64,000 nucleotides of DNA from positions 5,787,501 through 5,851,500 of the forward strand of contig NZ_CP110973.1 of assembly GCF_026248825.1 (NCBI RefSeq). Direction: 5' to 3'. Below the pieces are notes generated by a model, which worked only from the letters and a program-made list of their open reading frames with translations, ran no database searches and had not been told where the DNA came from. The translations under genes and the position numbers were made by a program. The stretch's first letter is position 1, and each line of letters starts with the position of its first letter. Shown piece after piece: positions 23,663-31,969 of this stretch. Source of the DNA: Larkinella insperata (lineage in GTDB: Bacteria > Bacteroidota > Bacteroidia > Cytophagales > Spirosomataceae).

Positions 23663-24688
23663 ATGGCATCAACACCTGATTTTTCACAAGTGGGTGGCCG
23701 AACCGACGACGGCGACAAGCGCTCGTTTTGGAGCCGCCCGGAAGGCCTCACCGGCATGTTTTTTCTGGCCGCCATCGGTGCGCTGGGCTTGGTCTACTTC
23801 AATCGGATAGTCGAATTTCTGATTCGGGTGACCGAAAATACGCTGTACCTGGCGGGTTTGCTGGCCGTACTGGGCCTCCTGATCTTTCTGTTTACCAGCA
23901 AGGACGTTCGGACGGCGGTTTTCTTCCTGTACAAAACGCTGATGCGTAAGCTGACGGGCGTTGTCATCCAGCTCGACCCCATTGCGATCATGAAGATTTA
24001 CGTGGACGACCTGAAGGATAAACGGCGGAAGATGCAGGGTCAGATTGACACGCTGGCCGGACAACTGGTGAAGCTGAACCGGAAGATTGCCGAAAACAAC
24101 GAAAACATCAAGCAGAAATTCGCCGAAGCCAACAAAGCCAACAACATGGCCGACCGCCCCGGTATGCGCGAAGCCGCCCAGCTGGCCACCATCGAAGGCG
24201 CCGGTTTGCAGGAAATGAACGAAAAGCTGCAACCCCTCCAGCGGAACATGCGGACGGTGCTGGAGTTTATGGAAAAGGTGAACAAAAGCGCCGACTACAT
24301 CATCAAGGAAACCGAAATCAAGGTCAAACTGAAGGAAGCCGAATACCAGATTGTCAAGGAAAGCTCCAACGCGCTGCGGACCGCCATCAGCATCTTCAAG
24401 GGAAATCCGGACAAGAAGTTTTACTTCGACGAGTCGATGGAGTACATTCAGGATGACATGAGCAAAAAACTGGGCGAAATGAAGCGGGCGATGGATATGT
24501 CGATGGACTTCATCAACTCGGTGGACATCCAGAACGGTATTCTGTCGGACAAAGGGCAGGCGCTGCTGGAAGCCTACAACCACGGTGAATTTAAAATCAT
24601 CCAGACTACCGATACGACTCCGCCCCCGGTGCCCGGCCGTTCCATCAATCCGCCCAAAGACGAAGGCTACCGGAGCCTGCTGGAATAA
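23663..24688 (+). CDS. Membrane-anchored coiled-coil protein, PspA/ESCRT-III-like in pattern
   Basis: 341 residues. Two membrane helices at ~29-50 ('GMFFLAAIGALGLVYFNRIV') and ~58-78 ('TLYLAGLLAVLGLLIFLFTS'). After a short amphipathic segment comes 'LDPIAIMKIYVDDLKDKRRK' followed by ~190 residues of near-continuous coiled coil. The DPxxIxxxYxxDxxxK opening followed by long heptads is reminiscent of PspA/IM30, which start their helix with a comparable motif, but PspA itself has no transmembrane helices. The tail is Pro-rich and disordered ('TTPPPVPGRSINPPKDEG'). Role unknown; membrane remodelling or stress response is a hypothesis. It is second in the four-gene set. Confidence 0.72.
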   Translation: MASTPDFSQVGGRTDDGDKRSFWSRPEGLTGMFFLAAIGALGLVYFNRIVEFLIRVTENTLYLAGLLAVLGLLIFLFTSKDVRTAVFFLYKTLMRKLTGVVIQLDPIAIMKIYVDDLKDKRRKMQGQIDTLAGQLVKLNRKIAENNENIKQKFAEANKANNMADRPGMREAAQLATIEGAGLQEMNEKLQPLQRNMRTVLEFMEKVNKSADYIIKETEIKVKLKEAEYQIVKESSNALRTAISIFKGNPDKKFYFDESMEYIQDDMSKKLGEMKRAMDMSMDFINSVDIQNGILSDKGQALLEAYNHGEFKIIQTTDTTPPPVPGRSINPPKDEGYRSLLE

Positions 24689-24693
24689 GTGAG

Positions 24694-24752
24694 GAATTGT
24701 GATTGAGGACTTCATAACCGGATCTGGTTACCTGTTCACGCAATCACAATTC
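24694..24752. repeat. Inverted repeat in intergenic spacer
   Basis: GAATTGTGATTG (24694-24705) and CAATCACAATTC (24741-24752) are perfect reverse complements with a 35-bp spacer, right after the stop at 24688. No T-run follows, so it may be a weak terminator, an mRNA-end stabiliser or an operator. The direct repeat CACTTAATA also occurs twice in the same spacer. Confidence 0.5.
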
Positions 24753-24798
24753 ACTTAATAATAAAAATCGCTCATTCACTACTTCACTTAATAAAAAT

Positions 24799-25842
24799 AT
24801 GCAACGTTTAACCGTAGCCGGAAGGCTCCTGATTACGGCCCTGATTTTAGCCGCGATTTACTTTGGTTTCAAATACATCGGCGGAGTGGACTTACTGAAA
24901 AAGCTTTCGCCTAAAAGCAACACGGAGCAGGCTTCCGACTCGCCTTCCATGCCGTCGGCGTCTTCGGAATCGGAAGACCAGGCTTCGTCGGAATCAACGG
25001 CAAGTACGGACACGGAGGCCACCGACGAAGCGGGTTCCCGACCGACGTTTAGCTACACCCCGCCCGCCCCGGAAAATGGCAAGCTGAAAGGCGTGGTGGA
25101 ACTGGGAGCCAGCGGTTTCAACTCGTTTATCATCACAGTTGACCCCAAGAAAAACTGGAAGCTGGAGAAATCCGAATTCGGCAACAGCCTGGTGCTCGAG
25201 AACATGGCGACCGATCAGGACATCCGCGAGGGCCTGAAAAAGTACATTGCCCAGATGCTGAACTTTGGCGTCGCCGGGCGGGACATCCACTTTGTGGTTA
25301 GTTCGGGGGCTGTGAAAGCCGAGAACACGCAAAAAATCATCCGGGCGCTGAAATCGCTGAATTACGTAGTCAATACCGTTACGCCCGAGCAGGAAGGAAA
25401 GCTGGCGCTGCGGTCGGTGCTGCCGAAGGATTTTGAAAGCAACGCATTCGTGGTGGACATTGGCTCGGGGAACACTAAAATTTCGTGGAAAAACGGCGGC
25501 CAAACCTCCGCTCTGGAGAGCTACGGAGCCAAGTATTTCCAGAACGGCGACGACGATGCGAAGGTGTACAGCGAAGTAAAAGCCAAAGCGGCTGAGGTCC
25601 CGGCTTCGAACCGCAAAACCTGCTTCATCATCGGCGGGGTTCCGTTCGAACTGGCGAAAGAGGTGCGCAACGGCAAAGAACGCTACACGGTTCTGAACAC
25701 CCCCTCGGCTTACAAATCGACCGAAGCCAAAACCAAAGCCGGGGTCAACATTTACAAAGCCATCGCCGATGGAACAAACTGCAATCAGTTTGTTTTCGAC
25801 TGGGATGCTAACTTTACCATTGGTTACTTGCTGACGTTGTAA
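24799..25842 (+). CDS. Membrane-anchored protein with Ppx/GppA (actin-like) ATPase-type domain
   Basis: 347 residues. One membrane helix at ~8-28 ('LLITALILAAIYFGFKYIGG'), then a Ser/Glu/Ala-rich flexible linker (~38-85), then a globular domain. This domain carries the signature of the exopolyphosphatase/sugar-kinase/actin superfamily: phosphate-1-like 'VVELGASGFNSFIITVD' near 97-113, 'VVSSGAVKAENTQKIIRALK' where Ppx proteins have ATSAxRxAxN, 'TPEQEGKLALRS' where they have SGxEEAxL, and the phosphate-2-like 'AFVVDIGSGNTKISW'. No close family recognised. With a helix and linker the domain would lie outside the cytoplasm if oriented N-in, where ATP is absent, or inside if N-out; this is unresolved. 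Third gene of the unknown four-gene set. Confidence 0.72.
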   Translation: MQRLTVAGRLLITALILAAIYFGFKYIGGVDLLKKLSPKSNTEQASDSPSMPSASSESEDQASSESTASTDTEATDEAGSRPTFSYTPPAPENGKLKGVVELGASGFNSFIITVDPKKNWKLEKSEFGNSLVLENMATDQDIREGLKKYIAQMLNFGVAGRDIHFVVSSGAVKAENTQKIIRALKSLNYVVNTVTPEQEGKLALRSVLPKDFESNAFVVDIGSGNTKISWKNGGQTSALESYGAKYFQNGDDDAKVYSEVKAKAAEVPASNRKTCFIIGGVPFELAKEVRNGKERYTVLNTPSAYKSTEAKTKAGVNIYKAIADGTNCNQFVFDWDANFTIGYLLTL

Positions 25843-25848
25843 TAGAAT

Positions 25849-25942
25849 GGGTTATTTCGCGGAGGTAAGTGGAGTTTTCCGGAGGTAAGCGGAGCCTCTG
25901 CTAAGCTCTGAACCCCTCTGCTTACCTCCGCGAAATAACCCC
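25849..25942. repeat. Palindromic repeat element, copy 2
   Basis: Outer arms at 25849-25869 and 25921-25941 are perfect 21-bp reverse complements (GGGTTATTTCGCGGAGGTAAG and its complement, one base more than can be quoted in full on each side). The centre AAGCGGAGCCTCTGCTAAGCTCT matches copy 1 at 12661-12750. It fills the gap between two genes of the four-gene set, where it could also end transcription, though no T-run follows. Confidence 0.8.
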
Positions 25943-25954
25943 TTGACCTTCTCA

Positions 25955-26458
25955 ATGACTCTACAGGACTTCTTCCAATCGGTTTCTTCCAACCCCGCCC
26001 TGCTGACGGTATTGCTGTTGTCCGTTCCGGCGCTGGCCTTTCTTGTCAACCTGTGGTCGGGCGGGCAGGCGGAAGAAATCTGGCGGTGGCGGTTTGTGTA
26101 TGCAACGCTGGTGTACCTGGCCTGCATCCCCGGCATATTCGCCGTTACGCTCAACATTTATCTGTTTCTCTTCGAGCGGCAAAGCATCTGGCAAATGAAC
26201 CTGGTCACGCAGGTTCTGCCGGTTATCACGATGATAGCCACCCTGATGCTGATCAAACGCAAGCTTCCCTTCGCCTACATTCCCGGTTTTGGTAAGCTGT
26301 CGGGCTTCATGACGCTCATTGCGGCCGTGATCGGTATTCTCTGGTTCATCGACCGCACCCGGATCTACGCTGTCACTTACATTCCGTTTGCTTACATTGC
26401 CGTTGGCTTTGTTGGGGTATTGCTGCTCATCCGGTTTGCCTGGAGCAAATTATTCTGA
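25955..26458 (+). CDS. Hypothetical integral membrane protein (four helices)
   Basis: 167 residues from the ATG at 25955; an in-frame TTG 12 bp upstream lies closer to the palindromic repeat and is less likely. Four hydrophobic helices can be drawn: ~12-32 ('PALLTVLLLSVPALAFLVNL'), ~47-70 ('FVYATLVYLACIPGIFAVTL'), ~86-104 ('NLVTQVLPVITMIATLMLIK') and ~118-160 as two close segments. No conserved catalytic motif seen. It ends the four-gene set that begins at 22830; its stop is one base from the stop of the LRR gene on the other strand. Inner-membrane location is inferred. Confidence 0.75.
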   Translation: MTLQDFFQSVSSNPALLTVLLLSVPALAFLVNLWSGGQAEEIWRWRFVYATLVYLACIPGIFAVTLNIYLFLFERQSIWQMNLVTQVLPVITMIATLMLIKRKLPFAYIPGFGKLSGFMTLIAAVIGILWFIDRTRIYAVTYIPFAYIAVGFVGVLLLIRFAWSKLF

Positions 26459-26459
26459 C

Positions 26460-29400
26460 TTATTCCAGTTTGGGCAACCGTCCTTTTGTGAGTTGCGTCA
26501 GTTGCTGCAACGCCGTCTGCTGCTCCGGCGGCAATCCCGAGTGGGTCAGCCAGTTTTCGTACAACTCGAAACTCCAGCCATAGATGGGGGCCGCGTGACT
26601 GGACACAAAGTTGCTCATCTCCGTCAGAATTTCCACATTGGGCTTTTCGCGCTTCAACACCTGGATACTGCTTTCCAAATATTTTTCCAGTGTGGCAAAC
26701 CCTTGCCCGAGTTCGCGCTTTTCGATGCGTTGCAGCTCAATCCGGGCCTGGTCGGGCTGCCCAACCATCAGGTTTAATTCAACCACCGTCAGTTTTACGG
26801 CGACGTGGGCATGGGAAGCCTTTCCGTATTCCTCAATCGCTTTCCGGTAGCTGGTCTTCGCTTCGGCCACTTTATTTTTCAGCATCAGATACCGTCCCTG
26901 TTCCGTCAGCAGGCTGCCACCCAGTTGCGGATCGCCTTTGACGGCCGTAAATCGCTGTACCGCCACAGTTATATCGACTAGTGCAGCATCAATCTGACCT
27001 AATTTGGCTTTTGCGTTGGCCCGCCCCCGCAGCGCCAGTTGGAAGGGCTGATCAAATTGTAATTTCTGAAGCGGGTCCTGCGACGGCACGCCCCCGGTTA
27101 GTTTATTGTTTAGCTGAATGCTTCGGTTATAATCGGCCACGGCTTCCGGGAAGTTTTGCCGAAAAGCGTGCATATCGGCCCGTTGGGCAAAGAGCACAAT
27201 CTGCATGGTGTCCGGGGCATACTCAATGGCCTTGTCAAAATTAGCAAACGCTTCGGTCCAGTTCCGCTGCCCGGCCATCCGAAATGCATTCTGAACATAC
27301 GTGGATGCCACACCCTGGTTAGGCTTGGCAATTTTTTCCATAGGAATCAAACCCGCTTCTGCCATCGCCAGCCGCAGGTGTTCTTTGAAGTGAAAGTTAG
27401 TATTCAGCGGTTTAGGCAGTAGGTTATCATTCAGTTCAATTCGGCGTAAATTCGGACTTTCCAACAAGTCGACTGGAAGTTCGGTCAGGCGGTTTTGCCC
27501 AAGATTTAGATTATGGACCGGAAAACTCTTCCAGTCAATTGCCGGCAATCGTTCCAGATTGCAATGGAATAGCGTTAAATGGAATAACTTTTTGAGCTGA
27601 CGCACTTTGGCAAACGTATCGTCGCCGTCGAGACCGGTCTGATTGGCCAGGAATAGGTTTTTGAGGTTCTGGCAATAGACGATGCTATCGGGCAATTGCT
27701 GTAGACCGGCATACTCGGTTTCGGATGCATTTTCAAAATCCCCGATCTGCAGCGTGTGCAACTGAGTCAACCGTCCGATGGATTCCGGTAAAGCCAGCAG
27801 CCTGGTCCGGCCCAGATACAGGGATTGCAGTTTGGTCAGATTCCCCAGCGACGCGGGCAGAATTGTCAGTTCATTGCCGAAAAGTTCGAGGTTTTGTAAT
27901 TTAGTAAGTTGCCCCAGTCCGGAAGGCAGGACCTTCAACTTTGTATTTCCGGCGTGAAGAAAGGTAAGCTCCCGGCATTGCCCGATGCTTTCCGGCAAAA
28001 GCTCCAGCGGATTCTGGCCGACCAGAAGCGTCTGGAGTTTTGTCAGCTTGCCCAACTCCCGGGGTAAAACCGCTATTCGATTTGAATTTAAGGCCAGGTA
28101 AGTCAGTTTGGAAAGCTGACCCAACGCAGCGGGGATGGACGACAGCTTGTTGTTATTCAGGTTCAGTTCCCGCAAACCCGTCATCCGGAACAAAACGCCG
28201 GGCACCTCTTCCAACTGGTTCGACGACAAGTCAACCCATTGCAACGAATCCAGCCCGCTCATGGACTCCGGCAGTTGGGTCAATTTATTGGAGCTCAAGG
28301 CCAGTTGTTGCAATTTTCGCAGCTGGCCTATCTCGGCGGGAAGTCGCTGCAACTGATTTTCGGCCACATCCAGCCGCCGGAGTTTCTCCAACTTGCCAAG
28401 CCGGGCAGGTAAGGCCGTTAACGGATTCAGCTGGAGTGACAAGTTGGTCAAATTCGTCAGATCGCCAATGGTTTCCGGCAATTGCACGAGTTTGTTATTC
28501 GACAGATCGAGTTCAACCAAAGCCGTTAGCCGACCGATCGAGGGAGGCAGATACCGCAACTGGTTGCTGTAAATGGTCAGCAGGGTAATTCCGCCCAACT
28601 TGTCAAAATCGAAACCGAGTGTATCCAGTTGATTTCCAGCCAACATCAGAGATTTCAACTGGGTTAACTCCCCCAACGATCCGGGTACTTTTCGCAGCTG
28701 ACACCCGGTTGCCTGTAAGACGTTCAACTGCTTTAATGACCCCAATTGGACGGGCAATTCACCCAGCGGATTGTTATTTAAGATTAACTCTTTGAGACTC
28801 TTCCATTCGGTCATCGCGGAAGGCAGTTCCCGGAGCTGGCACTCCGCCAGGTTAAGTTTTTCAAGCGCACTCAGTCCGTTCAGCGTTTCCTTTCCGAAAG
28901 TTAGCTGTCGGTTCATCTGGAGATCAACCTCTTTTAGCTTCTTCAACTGCCCTAAATCCGGCACGGTTTGCAGGTTGGTTCCGGCCAGTTTCAGAATTTC
29001 CAGTTCGGTTAGCTTGCCCAGAAACGTCCAGTTCTGATCCGGGTTCAGTGGCAGATAATTTAATGTCAATTCCCTAAGCTTCGTTAAGTCGCCCAGTGAG
29101 GCTGGCAGCGAAACCGAACTTCTGCCCGTGTGAATGGTCAGGGAAGTTAGCTGCCTTACGTTGCCGAGTTCCGACGGAATAGCGCCCAGGTCACCGTAGC
29201 CCGAAAAAATCAACTTGCGGAGCTTGGGCATCCCGGCCAGCGCGGCAAAGGTTTGTTGCCGATCAATTTCCCACAGCGTTACCTCCAGCCGCTCCACTTC
29301 GGCGAGTTGCTGCAACGAAGCGGGTAGCGAAATGGCGGGAACGCGGCCCACTTTCCCCGAATTGACCTGGGCAATCGACAGGCGCTGCAACCGCTTCAGC

Positions 29401-29771
29401 TGACTCACCGCCCGCCATAAAGCCTCGGTAGACGTGAGGGAATCGACCTCCAAACTCAACACCCGCACGTCTTTCAACTCCGCCAGCCGTTCCACATTTC
29501 CTGCTTTCAATACGTCGAGGTTGACTTGCAACGACTGAATGGGCTGCCTGTCCGCTTTACCGACCAGTTCCGCCAGATTTTTGTAGCTCGTTGGTGATGG
29601 GTATTTCTGGTAGAAATCCTCCTCCGGCGCCGTTTTGGGTTTATAAACCGGATTCCAGGTTACCAGGACGTCCAGTTCGGAATCACTCAACAGACGGTCC
29701 TGGGCCGAAACCCGTACAACCAGACAATAGAAGGCCAACCCTAAAAAGATTCGCATCCCGCAAGCCGACAT
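26460..29771 (-). CDS. Giant exported leucine-rich repeat protein with C-terminal TPR-like region
   Basis: 1103 residues from the ATG at 29771 (another ATG at 29756 is possible); further upstream extension is blocked by the divergent aguA gene. Signal peptide 'MRIFLGLAFYCLVVRVSAQ'. Residues ~90-840 contain some 28 to 30 bacterial leucine-rich repeats of ~23 residues with the LxxLxxLxLxxNxLxxLPxxL pattern, e.g. 'LKSLMLAGNQLDTLGF', 'LVELDLSNNKLVQLPETIGD', 'LRELNLNNNKLSSIPAALGQ'. The last ~230 residues are helical with TPR-like repeats ('WTEAFANFDKAIEYAPDTMQ', 'LRGRANAKAKLGQIDAALVD'). Such proteins bind other proteins; ligand and location beyond the inner membrane are unknown. No sorting domain was seen at the C-terminus. 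Confidence 0.88.
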   Translation of the reverse strand: MSACGMRIFLGLAFYCLVVRVSAQDRLLSDSELDVLVTWNPVYKPKTAPEEDFYQKYPSPTSYKNLAELVGKADRQPIQSLQVNLDVLKAGNVERLAELKDVRVLSLEVDSLTSTEALWRAVSQLKRLQRLSIAQVNSGKVGRVPAISLPASLQQLAEVERLEVTLWEIDRQQTFAALAGMPKLRKLIFSGYGDLGAIPSELGNVRQLTSLTIHTGRSSVSLPASLGDLTKLRELTLNYLPLNPDQNWTFLGKLTELEILKLAGTNLQTVPDLGQLKKLKEVDLQMNRQLTFGKETLNGLSALEKLNLAECQLRELPSAMTEWKSLKELILNNNPLGELPVQLGSLKQLNVLQATGCQLRKVPGSLGELTQLKSLMLAGNQLDTLGFDFDKLGGITLLTIYSNQLRYLPPSIGRLTALVELDLSNNKLVQLPETIGDLTNLTNLSLQLNPLTALPARLGKLEKLRRLDVAENQLQRLPAEIGQLRKLQQLALSSNKLTQLPESMSGLDSLQWVDLSSNQLEEVPGVLFRMTGLRELNLNNNKLSSIPAALGQLSKLTYLALNSNRIAVLPRELGKLTKLQTLLVGQNPLELLPESIGQCRELTFLHAGNTKLKVLPSGLGQLTKLQNLELFGNELTILPASLGNLTKLQSLYLGRTRLLALPESIGRLTQLHTLQIGDFENASETEYAGLQQLPDSIVYCQNLKNLFLANQTGLDGDDTFAKVRQLKKLFHLTLFHCNLERLPAIDWKSFPVHNLNLGQNRLTELPVDLLESPNLRRIELNDNLLPKPLNTNFHFKEHLRLAMAEAGLIPMEKIAKPNQGVASTYVQNAFRMAGQRNWTEAFANFDKAIEYAPDTMQIVLFAQRADMHAFRQNFPEAVADYNRSIQLNNKLTGGVPSQDPLQKLQFDQPFQLALRGRANAKAKLGQIDAALVDITVAVQRFTAVKGDPQLGGSLLTEQGRYLMLKNKVAEAKTSYRKAIEEYGKASHAHVAVKLTVVELNLMVGQPDQARIELQRIEKRELGQGFATLEKYLESSIQVLKREKPNVEILTEMSNFVSSHAAPIYGWSFELYENWLTHSGLPPEQQTALQQLTQLTKGRLPKLE

Positions 29772-29786
29772 ATTTTTGTAGTTTTG
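29771..29786 (+). promoter_or_regulatory. Candidate -7 boxes for aguA
   Basis: Two overlapping-phase matches to TAnnTTTG stand side by side: TATTTTTG (29771-29778) and TAGTTTTG (29779-29786), the second ending 21 bp before the aguA ATG. No clear -33 TTG is present at the proper distance, so confidence is limited. Confidence 0.35.
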
Positions 29787-29807
29787 TGGCGTGATCGAAA
29801 AAATTGC

Positions 29808-30890
29808 ATGAATATACAATCTCAACCTCATCCGACAAACACCCAGTTCATTCCCGCCCAGAACGGCTTTTTCTTCCCGGCCGAGTGGCATCCCCACGTA
29901 GCCACCTGGCTAAGCTGGCCGCATACCGAAGCCTCGTGGTCCAGCGAACGGCAGGAAAAAATGTTTCCGGCCTACATCGACTTCATCCGGACCATCAGCG
30001 AAAGCGAGCAGGTCTGCATTAACGCCCACAACGAAATCGTTATCCAGACGGCCAAAATGCGCCTGCTGATGGCTGGGGTGAACCTGGACAAGGTGACCCT
30101 GCTCCCCCACGCGACCAACGATTCGTGGTGCCGCGACCACGGCCCGGCGTTCCTGATCAATCCGGCCTCGAAAGAACGCATGATCGTCAATTGGGAATAC
30201 AACGCCTGGGGTGGCAAGTATCCACCGTATGACCGGGACGGCCTGATCCCGGTCGAAATTGCGCACTACCGGAAACTCCCATACGTCAACCCCGGCATCG
30301 TCATGGAAGGGGGCGCGGTAGAATTCAACGGCAAGGGAACCGTGCTCACCAGCCGGGCCTGTCTGCTGAACCAGAACCGCAACTCGCACCTGACGCAGGC
30401 CCAGATCGAGCAGTTTCTCTGCGACTACTACGGCGTTCAGCAGGTGCTGTGGGTGGAAGAAGGCATTGTGGGCGACGACACCGACGGACACATCGACGAT
30501 ACCGTACGGTTTGTCAATGAAGATACCGTGGTGGTGGCTACCGAACCGAACCCCAACGACGACAACTACCCTTTTTTGCAGGAAATCCGCCGGGAACTGA
30601 ATGAGATGCGGCTGGTCAGTGGCAAGCAGCTCAACATCGTCGAACTACCCATGCCCGACCCCGTGATCAGCGACGGCCAGCGACTACCGGCTTCCTACGC
30701 CAATTTTTACATCAGCAACGGCGCGGTTATTGTTCCGACGTTCCGGTGCGCCAAAGACCAGACGGCCATCGACATTCTCGAAAGCTGTTTTCCGGACCGG
30801 AAAGTGGTGGGCATCGACGCGACGGATATCGTCTGGGGACTGGGAACATTTCACTGCCTGAGTCAACAAGAACCCGCCATCGAAGCATGA
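29808..30890 (+). CDS. aguA: Agmatine deiminase
   Basis: 360 residues from the ATG at 29808 (MNIQSQPHP); an upstream in-frame ATG would overlap the promoter region. Porphyromonas-type peptidyl-arginine deiminase/agmatine deiminase fold with 'PAEWHPHVATWLSWPHTEAS' at ~24-43, 'DSWCRDHGPAFLI' with Asp110, 'VMEGGAVEFNGKGTVLTSRA' with Glu168, 'GDDTDGHIDDTVRFV' with His228, and the nucleophile Cys350 in 'GLGTFHCLSQQEP'. All active-site residues are present. It converts agmatine to N-carbamoylputrescine and ammonia; the product is the substrate of AguB at 20118. Its stop overlaps the ATG of the next gene (ATGA), suggesting co-translation. Confidence 0.95.
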   Translation: MNIQSQPHPTNTQFIPAQNGFFFPAEWHPHVATWLSWPHTEASWSSERQEKMFPAYIDFIRTISESEQVCINAHNEIVIQTAKMRLLMAGVNLDKVTLLPHATNDSWCRDHGPAFLINPASKERMIVNWEYNAWGGKYPPYDRDGLIPVEIAHYRKLPYVNPGIVMEGGAVEFNGKGTVLTSRACLLNQNRNSHLTQAQIEQFLCDYYGVQQVLWVEEGIVGDDTDGHIDDTVRFVNEDTVVVATEPNPNDDNYPFLQEIRRELNEMRLVSGKQLNIVELPMPDPVISDGQRLPASYANFYISNGAVIVPTFRCAKDQTAIDILESCFPDRKVVGIDATDIVWGLGTFHCLSQQEPAIEA

Positions 30891-31225
30891 ACTACGACAA
30901 GAAAATTTTCCGCTCGGTGGCCAATACCGACAACGGCGAAGTAAGCGCAGCCACTACCTTCTGGTACCAGCAGGAGGGCGAAGTGGTCTGGGCCGAATAC
31001 CGGGGAGGCTCGGTAGTCAAAGGGTTTCTGATTGCCAAAATGCTGCCTGAGGGGGTGCTGGACATGACCTACCAGCACCTGAACACCGACGGACAGTTCC
31101 GAACCGGCCTTTGTCATTCAACGCCCGAAGTGCTGGCCGACGGTCGGATTCGTCTGCACGAACGCTGGCGCTGGACCAACGGCGACGGCTCGGAAGGCGC
31201 ATCCGTTATTGAAGAAGTTGTCTGA
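30887..31225 (+). CDS. Small conserved protein (often annotated 'n-acetylglutamate synthase')
   Basis: 112 residues. The whole sequence matches a small Bacteroidota family with the pattern 'TDNGEVSAATTFWYQQEGEV', 'VWAEYRGGSVVKGFLIAKM', 'LDMTYQHLNTDGQFRTGLCH' and 'GRIRLHERWRWTNGDGSEG'. The anti-parallel beta pattern suggests a small lipocalin-like or barrel fold. The database name n-acetylglutamate synthase is a propagated label that I would not trust: there is no GNAT motif. The protein starts inside the aguA stop codon, so a link with agmatine or arginine metabolism is conceivable but unproven. No signal peptide, so cytoplasmic. Confidence 0.8.
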   Translation: MNYDKKIFRSVANTDNGEVSAATTFWYQQEGEVVWAEYRGGSVVKGFLIAKMLPEGVLDMTYQHLNTDGQFRTGLCHSTPEVLADGRIRLHERWRWTNGDGSEGASVIEEVV

Positions 31226-31231
31226 TTGCGT

Positions 31232-31912
31232 ATGAAACCGTATCTTTTGCTGTTGGTTCTGGCCATTTCGGCCTGCTCAAGCCAGAAACCGCTCACGGCG
31301 GTTATGAAACCAGGCAGCCTGAAGGCCATCAATCTGGAAGAAACCATCACCCGCCGGGATGAGCTGATGATGACCTGGTCGCTGACGGCGTTTGATAGCG
31401 GCAACAACCTGGTGGGTGTGGCCTCCAGTGCCTGGGGTGTCGAAACGGTGAAGAAGGGGGCGGTTCGGTCGTTCGACCAGCAGACCCCGGTGCAGGTGAC
31501 CATTCCCAAGGGCGGCAAGGTTGTCGCTTCGCTGGTTCTGATTGAAGTGGATGATTACAGCCAGACGCAGCAGTTGATCAAGCGCATCCGCGACGTGAAC
31601 GGCTGGATTCAGGTGCCGGTTGGATTCTTCGAACTGGGCGTCGAACTGCTCACGCCGTTGAAGTACATCACCACCGCCCTGACAGCGGCCGGACTGGGAA
31701 TTCAGTTCACCGATCGGCTGGACAAAGACGACGTGCTGGGCCAGAGCAGTGTGGAATTGCGCGACACTCCCGAAACCCGAAAAAAAGGAGAATCGGTGAT
31801 GCACATCCCGGCCCGGTTTACGGGGCGCCACCTTCGCGATTCGTTTGAATACGAAGTTCAATACGATATTCAGCTCAAACGAATGAAAATAAAGCCGGTA
31901 TCCGGTCGTTAA
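31232..31912 (+). CDS. Putative lipoprotein of unknown function
   Basis: 226 residues from the ATG at 31232. A lipobox is present: hydrophobic 'PYLLLLVLAISAC' with the modifiable Cys at ~15. The mature part has no domain that I recognise; it has mixed strands and one long segment (~125-150) with 'VNGWIQVPVGFFELGVELLT' that could be an amphipathic helix, followed by Arg/Lys-rich sequence with an 'RDSFEYEVQYDIQLKRMKIK' strand pair. It is six bases downstream of the preceding stop and likely in the aguA transcript. It would be anchored in the inner or outer membrane through its lipid. Confidence 0.72.
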   Translation: MKPYLLLLVLAISACSSQKPLTAVMKPGSLKAINLEETITRRDELMMTWSLTAFDSGNNLVGVASSAWGVETVKKGAVRSFDQQTPVQVTIPKGGKVVASLVLIEVDDYSQTQQLIKRIRDVNGWIQVPVGFFELGVELLTPLKYITTALTAAGLGIQFTDRLDKDDVLGQSSVELRDTPETRKKGESVMHIPARFTGRHLRDSFEYEVQYDIQLKRMKIKPVSGR

Positions 31913-31969
31913 AAACGTAACGTTTTCCGGTAAATATCTGTTTCTGAATAGAATCTTATCCAACTTTTC

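Noticed and set aside
23684..24715. 343-codon open frame on the minus strand
   Set aside because: Antisense to the membrane coiled-coil gene; product rich in Val, His and Gln without domain; the plus-strand protein has sensible helices and coiled coil.
30887..31225. N-acetylglutamate synthase
   Set aside because: This name is commonly attached to the family, but the 112-residue protein has no acetyltransferase motif.
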